The notes under the pieces: generated by a model | Database searches by the model: none | What the model was told of the DNA's origin: nothing | What the model saw: the letters and a program-made list of their open reading frames with translations, nothing else | Shown here: one piece after another, positions 33,593 through 42,710 of the stretch | Numbering within the stretch: the stretch's first letter is position 1 | Layout of the letters: the number at the start of each line of letters is the position of its first letter | Translations under genes and position numbers: made by a program | From: Rhizobium etli_C | Lineage (GTDB): Bacteria; Pseudomonadota; Alphaproteobacteria; Rhizobiales; Rhizobiaceae | DNA: 64,000 bases | Reading direction: 5' to 3' (one strand) | Assembly: GCF_014198605.1 (NCBI RefSeq) | Contig: NZ_JACIHU010000004.1

Positions 33593-34546
33593 ATGCCCGA
33601 TAGCCGTCCGGATACGGAACTCAGCAACCCGCAGAGCGCCAAGGCGCCGCTCGACCCGCATCTGAAGGCGCTGGAAAACGAATCCATCCATATCTTCCGC
33701 GAGGTCGCGGCCGAATTCGAGCGTCCCGTCATGCTCTATTCGATCGGCAAGGATTCCTCGGTGCTGCTGCACCTAGCGCGCAAGGCCTTCTATCCCGGCC
33801 GCGTGCCCTTCCCGCTCCTGCATGTGAACACCGGCTGGAAATTCCGCGAGATGATCGCCTTCCGCGACGAGACCGCGAAGAAGTACGATCTCGATCTGAT
33901 CGAGCATATCAATCCGCGCGGTGCGGCCGAAAATATCACGCCCTTCACCCATGGTTCGGCCGCCTTCACCGACATCATGAAGACCGAGGGCCTGCGCCAG
34001 GCGCTCGATGCCGGCCAGTTCGACGCCGCTTTCGGCGGCGCGCGGCGCGACGAGGAGGCAAGCCGCGCCAAGGAGCGCATCTATTCCTTCCGCACGCCCG
34101 ACCATCGCTGGGATCCGCGCAACCAGCGCCCGGAACTCTGGAATGTCTATAACGGCATGATCCGCAAGGGCGAAAGCGTGCGCGCCTTCCCGCTGTCGAA
34201 CTGGACGGAAGTCGATATCTGGCGCTACATCCAGGCCGAGGACATTCCGCTCGTGCCGCTTTATTACGCCAGGAAGCGGCCTTTCGTGGAGCGTGACGGC
34301 ATGATGATCCTGGCCGAGGATCCGCGCCTCGAACTCCTGCCCGGCGAAGTGCGCCAGGAAGGCATGATCCGCTTCCGCACGCTCGGCGACTTCCCGCTGA
34401 CCGGCGCCATCCGCTCACAGGCGACCACGCTGGAAGAGGTGATCGCCGAACTCGAAATTGCAACGGTGTCCGAACGCCAGGGCCGCGCCATCGACCGCGA
34501 CCAGTCCGGCTCCATGGAAAAAAAGAAGCGTGAAGGATATTTCTGA
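33593..34546 (+). CDS. cysD: Sulfate adenylyltransferase subunit 2
   Basis: 317 residues. It forms APS from sulfate and ATP with CysN. PVMLYSIGKDSSVLLHLARK is the PP-loop ATP pyrophosphatase motif; LLHVNTGWKFREMIAFRDE, GGARRDEEASRAKERIYSFR and the C-terminal RQGRAIDRDQSGSMEKKKRE are family hallmarks. ATG 33593 follows GGAGTAAGAC. Its stop is one base before the cysN start, so the two subunits are translationally coupled. Cytosolic. Confidence 0.97.
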   Translation: MPDSRPDTELSNPQSAKAPLDPHLKALENESIHIFREVAAEFERPVMLYSIGKDSSVLLHLARKAFYPGRVPFPLLHVNTGWKFREMIAFRDETAKKYDLDLIEHINPRGAAENITPFTHGSAAFTDIMKTEGLRQALDAGQFDAAFGGARRDEEASRAKERIYSFRTPDHRWDPRNQRPELWNVYNGMIRKGESVRAFPLSNWTEVDIWRYIQAEDIPLVPLYYARKRPFVERDGMMILAEDPRLELLPGEVRQEGMIRFRTLGDFPLTGAIRSQATTLEEVIAELEIATVSERQGRAIDRDQSGSMEKKKREGYF

Positions 34547-34547
34547 G

Positions 34548-36044
34548 ATGACCGCAGCCAACACCGCCGTCTCGGCCGCAACCGCCGTCAGCCTGCCCGC
34601 GGCCGAGCCGCAGAAGGCCCAGCGCGACTCGCGCCCGCTGCGGCTCATCACCTGCGGCAGCGTCGATGACGGCAAGTCGACGCTGATCGGCCGCCTGCTC
34701 TGGGACACCAAGGCGGTCAAGGAAGACCAGGCCGCCACGCTGCAGCGCGATTCCACCGGCAAGCAGAACGATCTCGGCCTGCCCGACTTCGCGCTGCTGC
34801 TCGACGGCCTGCAGGCCGAGCGCGAACAGGGCATCACCATCGATGTCGCCTATCGCTATTTCTCGACCGACAAGCGCTCCTTCATCGTCGCCGACACGCC
34901 CGGCCACGAGCAATATACCCGCAACATGGCGACCGGTGCTTCGACCGCCGATCTCGCCATCCTGCTGGTCGACGCGCGCTTCGGCATTCTGGAGCAGACG
35001 CGCCGTCACGCGACGATCGCCTCGCTGCTCGGCATCAAGCAGTTCGTGCTCGCCGTCAACAAGATCGACCTGACCGGCTACGACCGCGCCGGCGTCGACA
35101 AGATCAGCCATGAATTCCGGGAATTTGCCCTGTCGCTCGGCGTCAAGCAGATCACCGCCATTCCGATGTCGGCACTGAAGGGCGAAAACGTCGTCTATTC
35201 CGGCCAGGCCGCCATGCCCTGGTACGGCGGCCCGACGCTGGTGGAGACGCTTGAGCTGGCCACCGTGCGCTCGTCGCAGACGGTCGGCTTCCGCCTGTCG
35301 GTCCAGCGCGTCTCGCGCCCCGGCGAAAGCTTCCGCGGCTATCAGGGCACGGTTGCAGGCGGCTCGGTCAAACCCGGTGACAGCGTCATGATCCTGCCGT
35401 CCGGCATGGTCGCCAATGTCTCCAAGATCGTCACCTTCGATCTGGTGCGCAATGCCGCCGTCGCCGGCGATGCGATCACGCTGGTACTCGACCGCCAGGT
35501 CGACGTGGCGCGCGGCGACATGATCGTCTCGATCGACGCCCAGCCGCAGGTCGGCCTCGCCTTCGACGCGCAGATCGTCGCGCTGCAGCCCGAGGGCATC
35601 GAACCCGGCAAACGCTACTGGCTGAAGAGCGGCTCGCGCCGCCAGCGCGTCCAGGTGCAGCCGTTGAGCCAGCTGGAATTGAAGACCGGCACCTGGAACG
35701 CCGCCCAGCGGCTCTACATGAACGCGATCGGCAAGGTGCGCCTTTCCTTCGACGAAGCGGCGATCTTCGATCCGTACGAGCAGAACCGCCAGTCCGGCTC
35801 CTTCATCCTGATCGATCCGGAGACCAACAATACGGTCGCCGGCGGCATGGTGACCGGCAAACGCAGCGAACTCGGCGGCCTGCACAATGGCGACGCCCGC
35901 GTCATCCTCTCGCTGCCGGCCGATCTCGCCGAGCAGATCATGGCCAGCGAACTCTTCGCCAGCCGCAGCCACGAGGCCGAGGTGCGCCGCATGACGGCAG
36001 CCGAAGCCGCCGACCTCTGGTCGAGCGCTGCCAGCGATATCTGA
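34548..36044 (+). CDS. cysN: Sulfate adenylyltransferase subunit 1 (GTPase)
   Basis: 498 residues from ATG 34548. A GTPase of the EF-Tu type: P-loop GSVDDGKSTLIGRLLWDTKA, G3 ADTPGHEQYTRNMATGA, G4 VNKIDL. GTP hydrolysis drives APS synthesis by CysD. It ends after the beta-barrel domains without a C-terminal APS-kinase (CysC) domain, unlike the NodQ/CysNC fusions of rhizobia, which fits an APS-reductase pathway that needs no PAPS for assimilation. Earlier in-frame ATG 34458 lies inside cysD and is not used. Confidence 0.97.
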   Translation: MTAANTAVSAATAVSLPAAEPQKAQRDSRPLRLITCGSVDDGKSTLIGRLLWDTKAVKEDQAATLQRDSTGKQNDLGLPDFALLLDGLQAEREQGITIDVAYRYFSTDKRSFIVADTPGHEQYTRNMATGASTADLAILLVDARFGILEQTRRHATIASLLGIKQFVLAVNKIDLTGYDRAGVDKISHEFREFALSLGVKQITAIPMSALKGENVVYSGQAAMPWYGGPTLVETLELATVRSSQTVGFRLSVQRVSRPGESFRGYQGTVAGGSVKPGDSVMILPSGMVANVSKIVTFDLVRNAAVAGDAITLVLDRQVDVARGDMIVSIDAQPQVGLAFDAQIVALQPEGIEPGKRYWLKSGSRRQRVQVQPLSQLELKTGTWNAAQRLYMNAIGKVRLSFDEAAIFDPYEQNRQSGSFILIDPETNNTVAGGMVTGKRSELGGLHNGDARVILSLPADLAEQIMASELFASRSHEAEVRRMTAAEAADLWSSAASDI

Positions 36045-36054
36045 TAAGAGATAA

Positions 36055-36075
36055 GGGGCCAGCAAGGCTGGCCCC
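36055..36075 (+). terminator. Hairpin terminator after cysN
   Basis: GGGGCCAGC (36055-36063), loop AAG, GCTGGCCCC (36067-36075): a perfect 9-bp GC-rich stem 11 bases after the cysN stop. The following TCCCC is not a true U-run, so termination may need help, but the position fits the end of cysHDN. Confidence 0.65.
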
Positions 36076-36344
36076 TCCCCGAGGCCGAAGCCGCTGGCTG
36101 AGGGCCGGCGGTTTCCTCGGCCCGAAGCGGACATTCCATACAGGATAGGTCGTTGGCGGGTCCGCATCCCCGGCGCCTTGCCACTGATGTCGCAAATGCC
36201 GCGTCTCGACCCGTAGCGGCCCCTAACGCCGATTTAGGTGGCCGAAATTTTTCGCGTCAGATTCTGGGGCATAGGGCGTCATTGCTGCTTCCTTGACGAT
36301 TTACCTTCCATTACAATTCCTTCCGCACATAGAGGAGTTCCGCC

Positions 36345-36536
36345 ATGAGCGAAGACGCCTTCAACATGTCGATCCGCAAGTTCCTGAAGGAAGTGGGCGT
36401 CACGTCGCAGCGCAAGATCGAGGAGACGGTGCGCAAGGGGCAGGTCGGCGGCAAGACGTTGAAGGTCCGCATGACGCTAACGGCGGAAGGCACCGGCCTC
36501 AATCACGTGGTGGACGGCGAGATCGAACTTCCGTAG
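36345..36536 (+). CDS. Small DUF6494 family protein
   Basis: 63 residues, MSEDAFNMSIRKFLKEVGVT followed by SQRKIEETVRKGQVGGKTLK and a beta-rich KVRMTLTAEGTGLNHVVDGE. The pattern is that of the small alphaproteobacterial DUF6494 family: helical N-terminus, strand-rich C-terminus. A GAGGAGTTCCGCC ribosome site precedes ATG 36345. Cytosolic; function unknown. Confidence 0.85.
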   Translation: MSEDAFNMSIRKFLKEVGVTSQRKIEETVRKGQVGGKTLKVRMTLTAEGTGLNHVVDGEIELP

Positions 36537-36634
36537 CCGGGCGAAGCGATCGTGCGAACCGTCCGGTGCACAGGAAAGGGCCTTGCGGCGATACAACGCC
36601 TCCGACTTCTGCTACTGTGCATTCCTCGGCATCG

Positions 36635-36726
36635 GTGATCTTAAAAAACGCCGTCGTGGATCGCAAGCTTGCTGCCATTCTTGCTGCCGATGTGATGGAC
36701 TACTCCGCGCTGATGGAGCGTGACGG
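36635..36726 (+). pseudogene. Fragment of an adenylate/guanylate cyclase N-terminus
   Basis: From GTG 36635 the frame gives VILKNAVVDRKLAAILAADV then MDYSALMERDG, the conserved opening of class III cyclase/TPR proteins, very like VERRLTAILAADISGYSRLM of the intact gene 300 bases downstream. After about residue 30 the similarity stops and no catalytic domain follows, although the frame stays open to 36982. Probably the leftover of a second cyclase gene, deleted or recombined. The rest of 36727-36939 holds nothing recognisable. Confidence 0.5.
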
Positions 36727-36939
36727 CCAAGCAGGCGGCGACGGGCGCATGCGGGCCGGCGTCCATTGTCGCTCCGATGTGGTTGCGGCCCAAAAGGTCG
36801 GTGAGGGGTGTGGCCGAGCAGGTCATAGCGTTCGCGGTTCCACCGCCCCAGCGGTGGGCGCGACGCTCGCCTTCGATTGGAGGCTCCTTAGCCCAGAGCT
36901 ATCGGAAAAAAGTGGCCGAAGTGCACGGGGAGAGTCGGA

Positions 36940-38853
36940 TTGTCAACCGAGCATGTGGAGCGGCGACTTACGGCCATTCTAGCGGCCGACATTTCCGGCT
37001 ACAGCCGGCTGATGGGCAACGACGAGGAAGGTACGCTCGCCCAACTCAAGGCGCATCGGCGTGCTCTGGTCGACCGAAAGATCAATGAGCACCGCGGGCG
37101 GATTGTCAAGACCACCGGCGATGGGATGCTGGTCGAGTTCGCGAGTGTGGTCGAGGCCGTGCGCTGCGCCGTCGAGATCCAGCGCGGCATGGCGGAACGC
37201 AATGTCGCGGTGCCGACAGGACAACGTATCGAGTTCCGCGTCGGCATCAATGTCGGCGACATCATCATCGAGGATGACGACATTTTCGGGGATGGCGTCA
37301 ACGTGGCGGCTCGCCTGGAGGGACTCGCGGAGCCTGGCGGCATCTGCGTATCGGGCCGCGTGCAGGAAGACGCGCAAGGCAAGCTCGACATTGCCTTTGA
37401 GGATATCGGCGAACAGAAGCTCAAGAACATCGCTCGGCCGGTGCGCGCCTTTCGCGTGCGGCTCGACGCCACGGCCGCTCCCTCGCCCGCCGGCTGGCGC
37501 CGGGGATTGTTCGCTGCTCTAGCCCTGATGATTTTGCTTACGGCAGGCGCGCTGTGGGCCGGCCTTGGCTCTGAATGGAAATTCGTCAGCATTCTGGGCT
37601 CTGGCGATCAATTCACAAAAAGCGCTGAAGTCGGCACGAAACCCGCGATCGCCATTCTCCCGTTCCTGAACCAGAGCGACGATTCGGCTCGTGAGTATTT
37701 CGCGGATGGATTGACGCAGGATATCATCAACGCACTGGGTCGGTTCTCAGCGCTGACCGTGATGTCGTGGAACGCTGTCTTCCCGTACAAGGGAGAGCCC
37801 GCAAGCCCGGAGGAGATCGGCCGCGGTCTCGCCGTCAGCTATCTAGTCGAAGGCAGCGTCCGCCAGACCGGCAACCGCGTGCTGGTCACCGCGCAACTCG
37901 TCGACACAAGGCAGGGACGGGTGATTTGGTCTGCCCGCTTTGAGGAGGCGCTGGCGGACGTGTTCGCGCTGCAGGACAATATTGTCACTCGCATCGTCAG
38001 AGCCCTGGCGATTCGCGTGACGCAGATCGAACAAAATCGGGTGTTCGCAAAGCCAACCGAAAATCTCGCAGCCTATGATTACGTGCTGCGCGCCAGGCCG
38101 GCATTGCAGAGCCCGACGCATGCAAACAATGTGGAGGCGCGTGCTCTGCTCAGACGCGCCATCGAGCTTGACCCGAACTACGCTGCTGCCTATGCGGCAC
38201 TTGCCGAAACCTATCACATTGCCAGCTCAATGGGCTGGGCGGAATCGCCAACCGCCTTCCTGAGCCGTGCCGAGGAGCTGGCAATCAAGGCGCTGAGACT
38301 TGATGATTCCGACGTGCGCGCGCGCATCATTCTCGGCCACATCCACCTCTTTCATCAGAGATACAACCAGGCAGAGGCGGAGCTCGAGCGCGCCATCGCG
38401 ATCAATCCGAACGATGCCCACGGCCTTGCCGGGCGCGGCACCATCCTGTTGTGGCTGGGACGGACGGATGGGGCGATCGAGGCCTTGGAGCAGGCGCAGC
38501 GTATCGACCCCGATCTCAATGCGATCGATCGCTTTGCGCTGAGCCTAGCCTACTATCTGAAACGGCGTTACGACGCGGCGATCGAACAGGCGGAACTCAG
38601 TCTTCGAATAACCGCCAGCGCGAACTTCAGCCGTATCCTGCTGGCGGCCGCCTATGCACAAGACGATCGAGCGGACGACGCCGCGCGTGTGGTGAGTATG
38701 ATACGCCGCGTCGACCCAACCTTCGACCCGCAGGAGTTCGGAACCAAGTTTCTAAGCCCTGGCGATCTCGAACATCTGCGCGACGGATTCCGCAAGGCTC
38801 GCCTCTACCCCGTCACAGCCGACTTGCCACCGGCCGAGAGAATGAACCGCTAA
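36940..38853 (+). CDS. Class III adenylate/guanylate cyclase with TPR repeats
   Basis: 637 residues from TTG 36940, supported by GGGGAGAG just upstream. N-terminal cyclase homology domain (about 1-175): RRLTAILAADISGYSRLMGN with the first metal Asp, VKTTGDGMLVEFASV with the second, and FGDGVNVAARLEGLAEPGGI. One transmembrane helix (about 188-206, GLFAALALMILLTAGALWAG). A TolB-like N-terminal domain follows (AILPFLNQSDDSAREYFADG, then LTQDIINALGRFS), then several TPR units (about 400-610, for example AIELDPNYAAAYAALAETYH). Cyclic AMP synthesis is expected; the TPR part faces the periplasm in this topology. It overlaps the convergent YHS gene by 4 bases at the stop. Confidence 0.9.
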   Translation: MSTEHVERRLTAILAADISGYSRLMGNDEEGTLAQLKAHRRALVDRKINEHRGRIVKTTGDGMLVEFASVVEAVRCAVEIQRGMAERNVAVPTGQRIEFRVGINVGDIIIEDDDIFGDGVNVAARLEGLAEPGGICVSGRVQEDAQGKLDIAFEDIGEQKLKNIARPVRAFRVRLDATAAPSPAGWRRGLFAALALMILLTAGALWAGLGSEWKFVSILGSGDQFTKSAEVGTKPAIAILPFLNQSDDSAREYFADGLTQDIINALGRFSALTVMSWNAVFPYKGEPASPEEIGRGLAVSYLVEGSVRQTGNRVLVTAQLVDTRQGRVIWSARFEEALADVFALQDNIVTRIVRALAIRVTQIEQNRVFAKPTENLAAYDYVLRARPALQSPTHANNVEARALLRRAIELDPNYAAAYAALAETYHIASSMGWAESPTAFLSRAEELAIKALRLDDSDVRARIILGHIHLFHQRYNQAEAELERAIAINPNDAHGLAGRGTILLWLGRTDGAIEALEQAQRIDPDLNAIDRFALSLAYYLKRRYDAAIEQAELSLRITASANFSRILLAAAYAQDDRADDAARVVSMIRRVDPTFDPQEFGTKFLSPGDLEHLRDGFRKARLYPVTADLPPAERMNR

Positions 38854-39308
38854 TGTTCTTGAAGTAGCCCGCGGTTCTGGTTGGCCTTCGCGATGTTCGC
38901 AGCAAGGTCATGCTGGAAGAGCGCGGGTCCCATCGGGGCCGGTTTGCCGAAAATATAAAGCTTTCCGTCGCTGATCAGCCAGTACTCCGGGTTGGCCTCG
39001 TCGAGCTCGCCCAGGGCCAGCGCCATTGCACAAAAATTTCCGAACTCCGGCGCGTAGCGAACAGGATCGGCCTTGAAAAGCTCGCGATGCTCGGCGTTCG
39101 CGAAGAGATAGCGGTGCTCGTCCCATTCGTACTCGATCTCCGGCAGCCCGCGCGTGGGGCTTCCGATGGTGAAATAGGCGACCGGGTCATAACCCTTGAT
39201 CGCCAGCGGAACCGCTTCCGTGGCGAAAGAGGGCATCGAGGTCGCAAACAGGGCGGCTGCGATCGCCAGAACGAGGCCAATGGCACTTCGCCGAGGGACA
39301 TTGTGCAT
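38850..39308 (-). CDS. Exported YHS-domain protein
   Basis: 152 residues from ATG 39306-39308. Signal peptide RRSAIGLVLAIAAALFATSM then PSFA. The YHS domain follows: AIKGYDPVAYFTIGSPTRGL and YLFANAEHRELFKADPVRYA, EFGNFCAMALALGE, with the Tyr-Asp-Pro-Val and the single Cys typical of this secreted YHS group. A longer start at 39386 would hide the signal. Periplasmic; a metal or haem role is suggested for the family but unproven. Confidence 0.9.
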   Translation of the reverse strand: MHNVPRRSAIGLVLAIAAALFATSMPSFATEAVPLAIKGYDPVAYFTIGSPTRGLPEIEYEWDEHRYLFANAEHRELFKADPVRYAPEFGNFCAMALALGELDEANPEYWLISDGKLYIFGKPAPMGPALFQHDLAANIAKANQNRGLLQEH

Positions 39309-39610
39309 GGCGAATTCCCTAATTTGCCCTTCCGGGGCGGCCGCGAACGGCGCCACCGCCGCGGCAAACGAAACCGTCTGCGTCACTTTGTTGAAGCATT
39401 AATTATCGCTCTTGTAGCGCTCGTCCGCAACAGGTTTCGGTGGAGGAGACCCGGCGCCCATCGCAGGGGCGCCGGGTTCCATTCTTCGTCCGCTTATAGC
39501 GCGCGAAGTGGCCATTTAACCTTGAAGACAGCAAGGTCTCCTCAGGTCCGATACCCGCCGGAATGCGCCAAAGGCGGTCATCCGCAGTTTCAGCCTGCGC
39601 GCTGAAACAG

Positions 39611-40513
39611 TCAGGCCGACAGAAGCTTTCCGATGTCTCGGCGTGGCGGAGACCCGAACAGCCGGGCATATTCCCGGCTGAACTGTGAGGGACTGGCATA
39701 GCCCACCTCAAAGGCGACCGTTTCCGCCGACATTTCGCGCGACAGCATCAGCCGGCGCGCCTCCATCAGGCGGATCTGCTTTTGAAACTGCACCGGTGTC
39801 ATCGCAGTCATTGCCTTGAACTGACGATGGAAGGCTGTCGGGCTCAGGCCGGCGAGCGCGGCAAGATCATCGACGCGCACCTGCTTGTCGAAATTGCCGC
39901 GCAATGCGTGGATCGCTTCGACCAGACGCCGGTTTCGCTCCGCGCCGACGACCATGCGGGCGAAGACAGCGCCATGTGGCCCGGTCAGCAGGCGGTAGCA
40001 GAGTTCGCGCTTGATGCCGGGATAGAGCAGCGGGATTGCCTGCGGCTCGCCAAGCAGGCTGACGGCGCGCGCGGCGCAGCCGAGGATCGCCTCGTTAAGC
40101 TCCATAACGAAGGCGGCATGCTCGTCGGAGGCCGGAGTGGGCGGTGCCTCCATGCTTTCATAGACTTCGCGTAGGATTGCCTGGTCGAGTTCGATGACGG
40201 CGCTGAGATAGGGCGCATCCGGCGCGCCGTGCACCACCTGGCTTGCACCCGGCATTTCGACGCTGACGACCATGGCCTGGTTAGTGCGATAATGGAGCCT
40301 CCGTTCGCCGAACGTCGTCCATTTCGCGCCCTGCACCACGATGCAGAGCGCCGGCCGGTGGATCAGGTGGTTCGGATGCCGCTCGGAGAAGGATCGGAGC
40401 AAGGCCAATCCGTCGATCGCGGTGAAATAGGGGCTCCCGTTTCCGTGAGCCGCAAACGCGGCGACGACAGCATCATGCAAGATCGAAAGAGCGCTCAATC
40501 GGATTCCCCGCAA
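39611..40513 (-). CDS. AraC-family transcriptional regulator
   Basis: 300 residues. The N-terminal AraC_N-type effector domain (PALCIVVQGAKWTTFGERRL, VVSVEMPGASQVVHGAPDAP) and two C-terminal helix-turn-helix motifs (RVDDLAALAGLSPTAFHRQF and SAETVAFEVGYASPSQFSRE, YARLFGSPPRRDI) are present. Divergent from an SDR gene with 118 bases between, a common regulator-target pair in proteobacteria. The 39387-39610 gap carries no gene. Inducer unknown. Confidence 0.93.
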   Translation of the reverse strand: MRGIRLSALSILHDAVVAAFAAHGNGSPYFTAIDGLALLRSFSERHPNHLIHRPALCIVVQGAKWTTFGERRLHYRTNQAMVVSVEMPGASQVVHGAPDAPYLSAVIELDQAILREVYESMEAPPTPASDEHAAFVMELNEAILGCAARAVSLLGEPQAIPLLYPGIKRELCYRLLTGPHGAVFARMVVGAERNRRLVEAIHALRGNFDKQVRVDDLAALAGLSPTAFHRQFKAMTAMTPVQFQKQIRLMEARRLMLSREMSAETVAFEVGYASPSQFSREYARLFGSPPRRDIGKLLSA

Positions 40514-40631
40514 TTCTGGAATTCCAAACTAACGCCGGAGGCAGGATCAGGCAAGAAAGAAGCCGATTCCGGCATGTTCGCCCGTGCTTCGCCCTCTTAT
40601 GTTCAGCGTCATCAATCAAAGGAGAACGGCG

Positions 40632-41399
40632 ATGACACAGAATTCTGAACGCAAAATCGCAATCGTCACCGGCGGCAGCCGCGGGCTGGGCCGCAACACC
40701 GTGCTCACCCTCGCCAGACGCGGTGTCGACTCGATCCTCACCTACAATTCCAGCAGGGCGGAAGCCGAAAAGGTCGTGGCCCTGGTTGCTGAAGCCGGCG
40801 CCAAAGCCATTGCCGTCAAGCTCGACACGGGTGACGCTCACGGTTTCGACCTTTTCGTCGACGCCGTAAAGAAGGCGCTTGCCGATCTGGGCGCCGAGCG
40901 CTTCGACTACCTCGTCAACAATGCCGGAACCTCGCACCACAACAGCATCGAGGCGACGACGGAAGATGAACTGGACATGCTTTACAATGTGCACTTCAAG
41001 GGGGTTTTCTTCTTGACGCAGAAACTCTTGCCGCTGATCAATGACGGCGGCCGGATCGTCAACCTGTCGAGCGGCCTGACTCGCATCATCGTTCCTGGCA
41101 GCGCTGCTTACGGTGCGATGAAGGGAGCGGTCGAGGTGCTGACCCGGTACATGGCAAAAGAGCTGGGACCGCGTCGCATCGCCGTCAATGTCGTCGCGCC
41201 CGGCGCCATCCAGACCGACTTTAGCGGCGGTATGGTACGCGACAATCCGGATCTGAACCAGCGTGTCGCCGAAATGACGGCGCTGGGCCGCGCCGGCCTG
41301 CCCGACGATATCGGCCCGATGATTGCCTCGCTGCTCTCCGAGGACAACCGCTGGGTCAATGCCCAACGCATCGAGGTCTCCGGCGGCATGTCAATCTGA
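40632..41399 (+). CDS. Short-chain dehydrogenase/reductase
   Basis: 255 residues from ATG 40632 with GGAGAACGGCG; the frame extends to 40584 but without a ribosome site. TGGSRGLGRNTVLTLA is the cofactor motif; YLVNNAGTSHHNSI gives NNAG; catalytic Ser/Tyr/Lys are in VNLSSGLTRIIVPGSAAYGA then MKGAVEV. NADP(H) use is likely (YNSSRAEAEK after beta-2). Probably the target of the divergent AraC regulator and perhaps cotranscribed with the hydrolase 61 bases downstream. Confidence 0.92.
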   Translation: MTQNSERKIAIVTGGSRGLGRNTVLTLARRGVDSILTYNSSRAEAEKVVALVAEAGAKAIAVKLDTGDAHGFDLFVDAVKKALADLGAERFDYLVNNAGTSHHNSIEATTEDELDMLYNVHFKGVFFLTQKLLPLINDGGRIVNLSSGLTRIIVPGSAAYGAMKGAVEVLTRYMAKELGPRRIAVNVVAPGAIQTDFSGGMVRDNPDLNQRVAEMTALGRAGLPDDIGPMIASLLSEDNRWVNAQRIEVSGGMSI

Positions 41400-41460
41400 G
41401 ATGCCGGTTCGGGCTGAGTTCAAATAATCCTACCGCTTCGCAAACGATGGAGATTCGATC

Positions 41461-42240
41461 ATGATGATGAACAGACGCACATTTTCGAAAACTTTGCTCG
41501 TCGGTGCCGCCACGTCACTTGTTGCGACACATGCCGGCCTTGCCGCCACACAGACGCCTCCAAAGGCGCGCAATGTCGTTCTCGTGCATGGACTTTTCGC
41601 CGACGGATCATGCTGGACCGAGGTTATCGGCCGGCTGCAGGCGAAGGGCCTGAACTGCACGGCGGTCCAGAACCCGCTCACCACGCTTCCCGATGCCGTG
41701 GCGGCCGCCCGGCGCATCCTCGACCGGCAGGACGGTCCGACCGTCTTTGTCGGCCACTCCTTTTCGGGGATGATCCTCACCGAAGCAGGCGTACATCCGA
41801 ACGTCTCTTCACTGGTTTATGTCGCTGCCCGAGCACCGGATGCAGGTGAGGACTATGCAGCTTTGGCAAAAACCTACCCGACACCACCCGCAACCGCGGG
41901 CATTGTCTTCGACGGCGACGAAGGACGGCTGACGGAAGAAGCGTTCCTGCGCGATTTCGGGGGCGACCTTCCCGAGGCCAGGGCGAGGGTTCTCTATGCC
42001 GTTCAACAACCATTCCAAAAGGCGTTGCTCACCGGCAAAACCTCAAACGCTGCTTGGCGCTCCAAGCCAAGCTACTATGCCGTGTCGACCCAGGATGGGA
42101 CGATAAATCCGGACCTGCAGCGTTTCATGGCCAGGCGCATGGGCGCTAAAGCCATCGAACTCGAATCCAGCCATCTGTCGCTCATTTCACATCCGAATGA
42201 GATCACCAACCTCATTCTGGAGGCTGCCGGGCAATCATGA
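41461..42240 (+). CDS. Tat-exported alpha/beta hydrolase
   Basis: 259 residues. N-terminus MMMNRRTFSKTLLVGAATSL is a Tat signal (RRTFSK), then ATHAGLAATQ. The hydrolase core is clear: NVVLVHGLFADGSCW (oxyanion loop), the nucleophile elbow TVFVGHSFSGMIL (Ser), and a C-terminal ELESSHLSLISHPNEI with the catalytic His; the acid residue is uncertain. Similar to esterase-like proteins of the EstC/salicylate-esterase group. Periplasmic. It may form an operon with the SDR upstream. Substrate unknown. Confidence 0.9.
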   Translation: MMMNRRTFSKTLLVGAATSLVATHAGLAATQTPPKARNVVLVHGLFADGSCWTEVIGRLQAKGLNCTAVQNPLTTLPDAVAAARRILDRQDGPTVFVGHSFSGMILTEAGVHPNVSSLVYVAARAPDAGEDYAALAKTYPTPPATAGIVFDGDEGRLTEEAFLRDFGGDLPEARARVLYAVQQPFQKALLTGKTSNAAWRSKPSYYAVSTQDGTINPDLQRFMARRMGAKAIELESSHLSLISHPNEITNLILEAAGQS

Positions 42241-42710
42241 CACTGGATCCCCTGACGCCGCGCGAGCCGATATTCCGAGCCCGATCGCTTATGCGAGACC
42301 GGATCCGTCGGCTGCTGGGTGGCGGATTCCCTGTCGAGCGGCAAAGAACCGATCAGAACCTGAGACTTCGTGTCCAGCCAATTGGTGATTTGAGCGAATG
42401 TTGCGGCTCGATATGTTTCACTTCGGCTGCGCGGTCCCACGCTGCTTGAACGCAAAATAGGCGGATCTCCCAGCTCAATTTTCTGTGTCGGCCTCTACGG
42501 CCGATAAAAAGTCAGAGTTTGCAGAAAACGGCACTCTTTCGGTTCACGATTGGCTGTTTACGCTTGCCCGCGGGCCAATGTGGGACCATTCTTAGATCGG
42601 ATCCCGGCGGTGCGGTAAGACGAGAGGTCAGGCCTGCAACGCTCCATCTCGACCTCTGAGTACTTGACGTGGCGCCTTTGCTCGACTGATCCCGAGCGAG
42701 GAGGTTCTCC
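42241..42710. other. Intergenic region with no recognised gene
   Basis: About 470 bases. Short frames on both strands lack ribosome sites and known motifs. A small palindrome TCGGCC-TCTAC-GGCCGA lies at 42488-42504 but has no U-run. Could contain remnants, but none that I can name. Confidence 0.5.

Noticed and set aside
33975..36167. A 730-codon open frame on the minus strand.
   Set aside because: It lies antisense to cysD and cysN, whose motifs are certain; no domain is seen in the antisense product.
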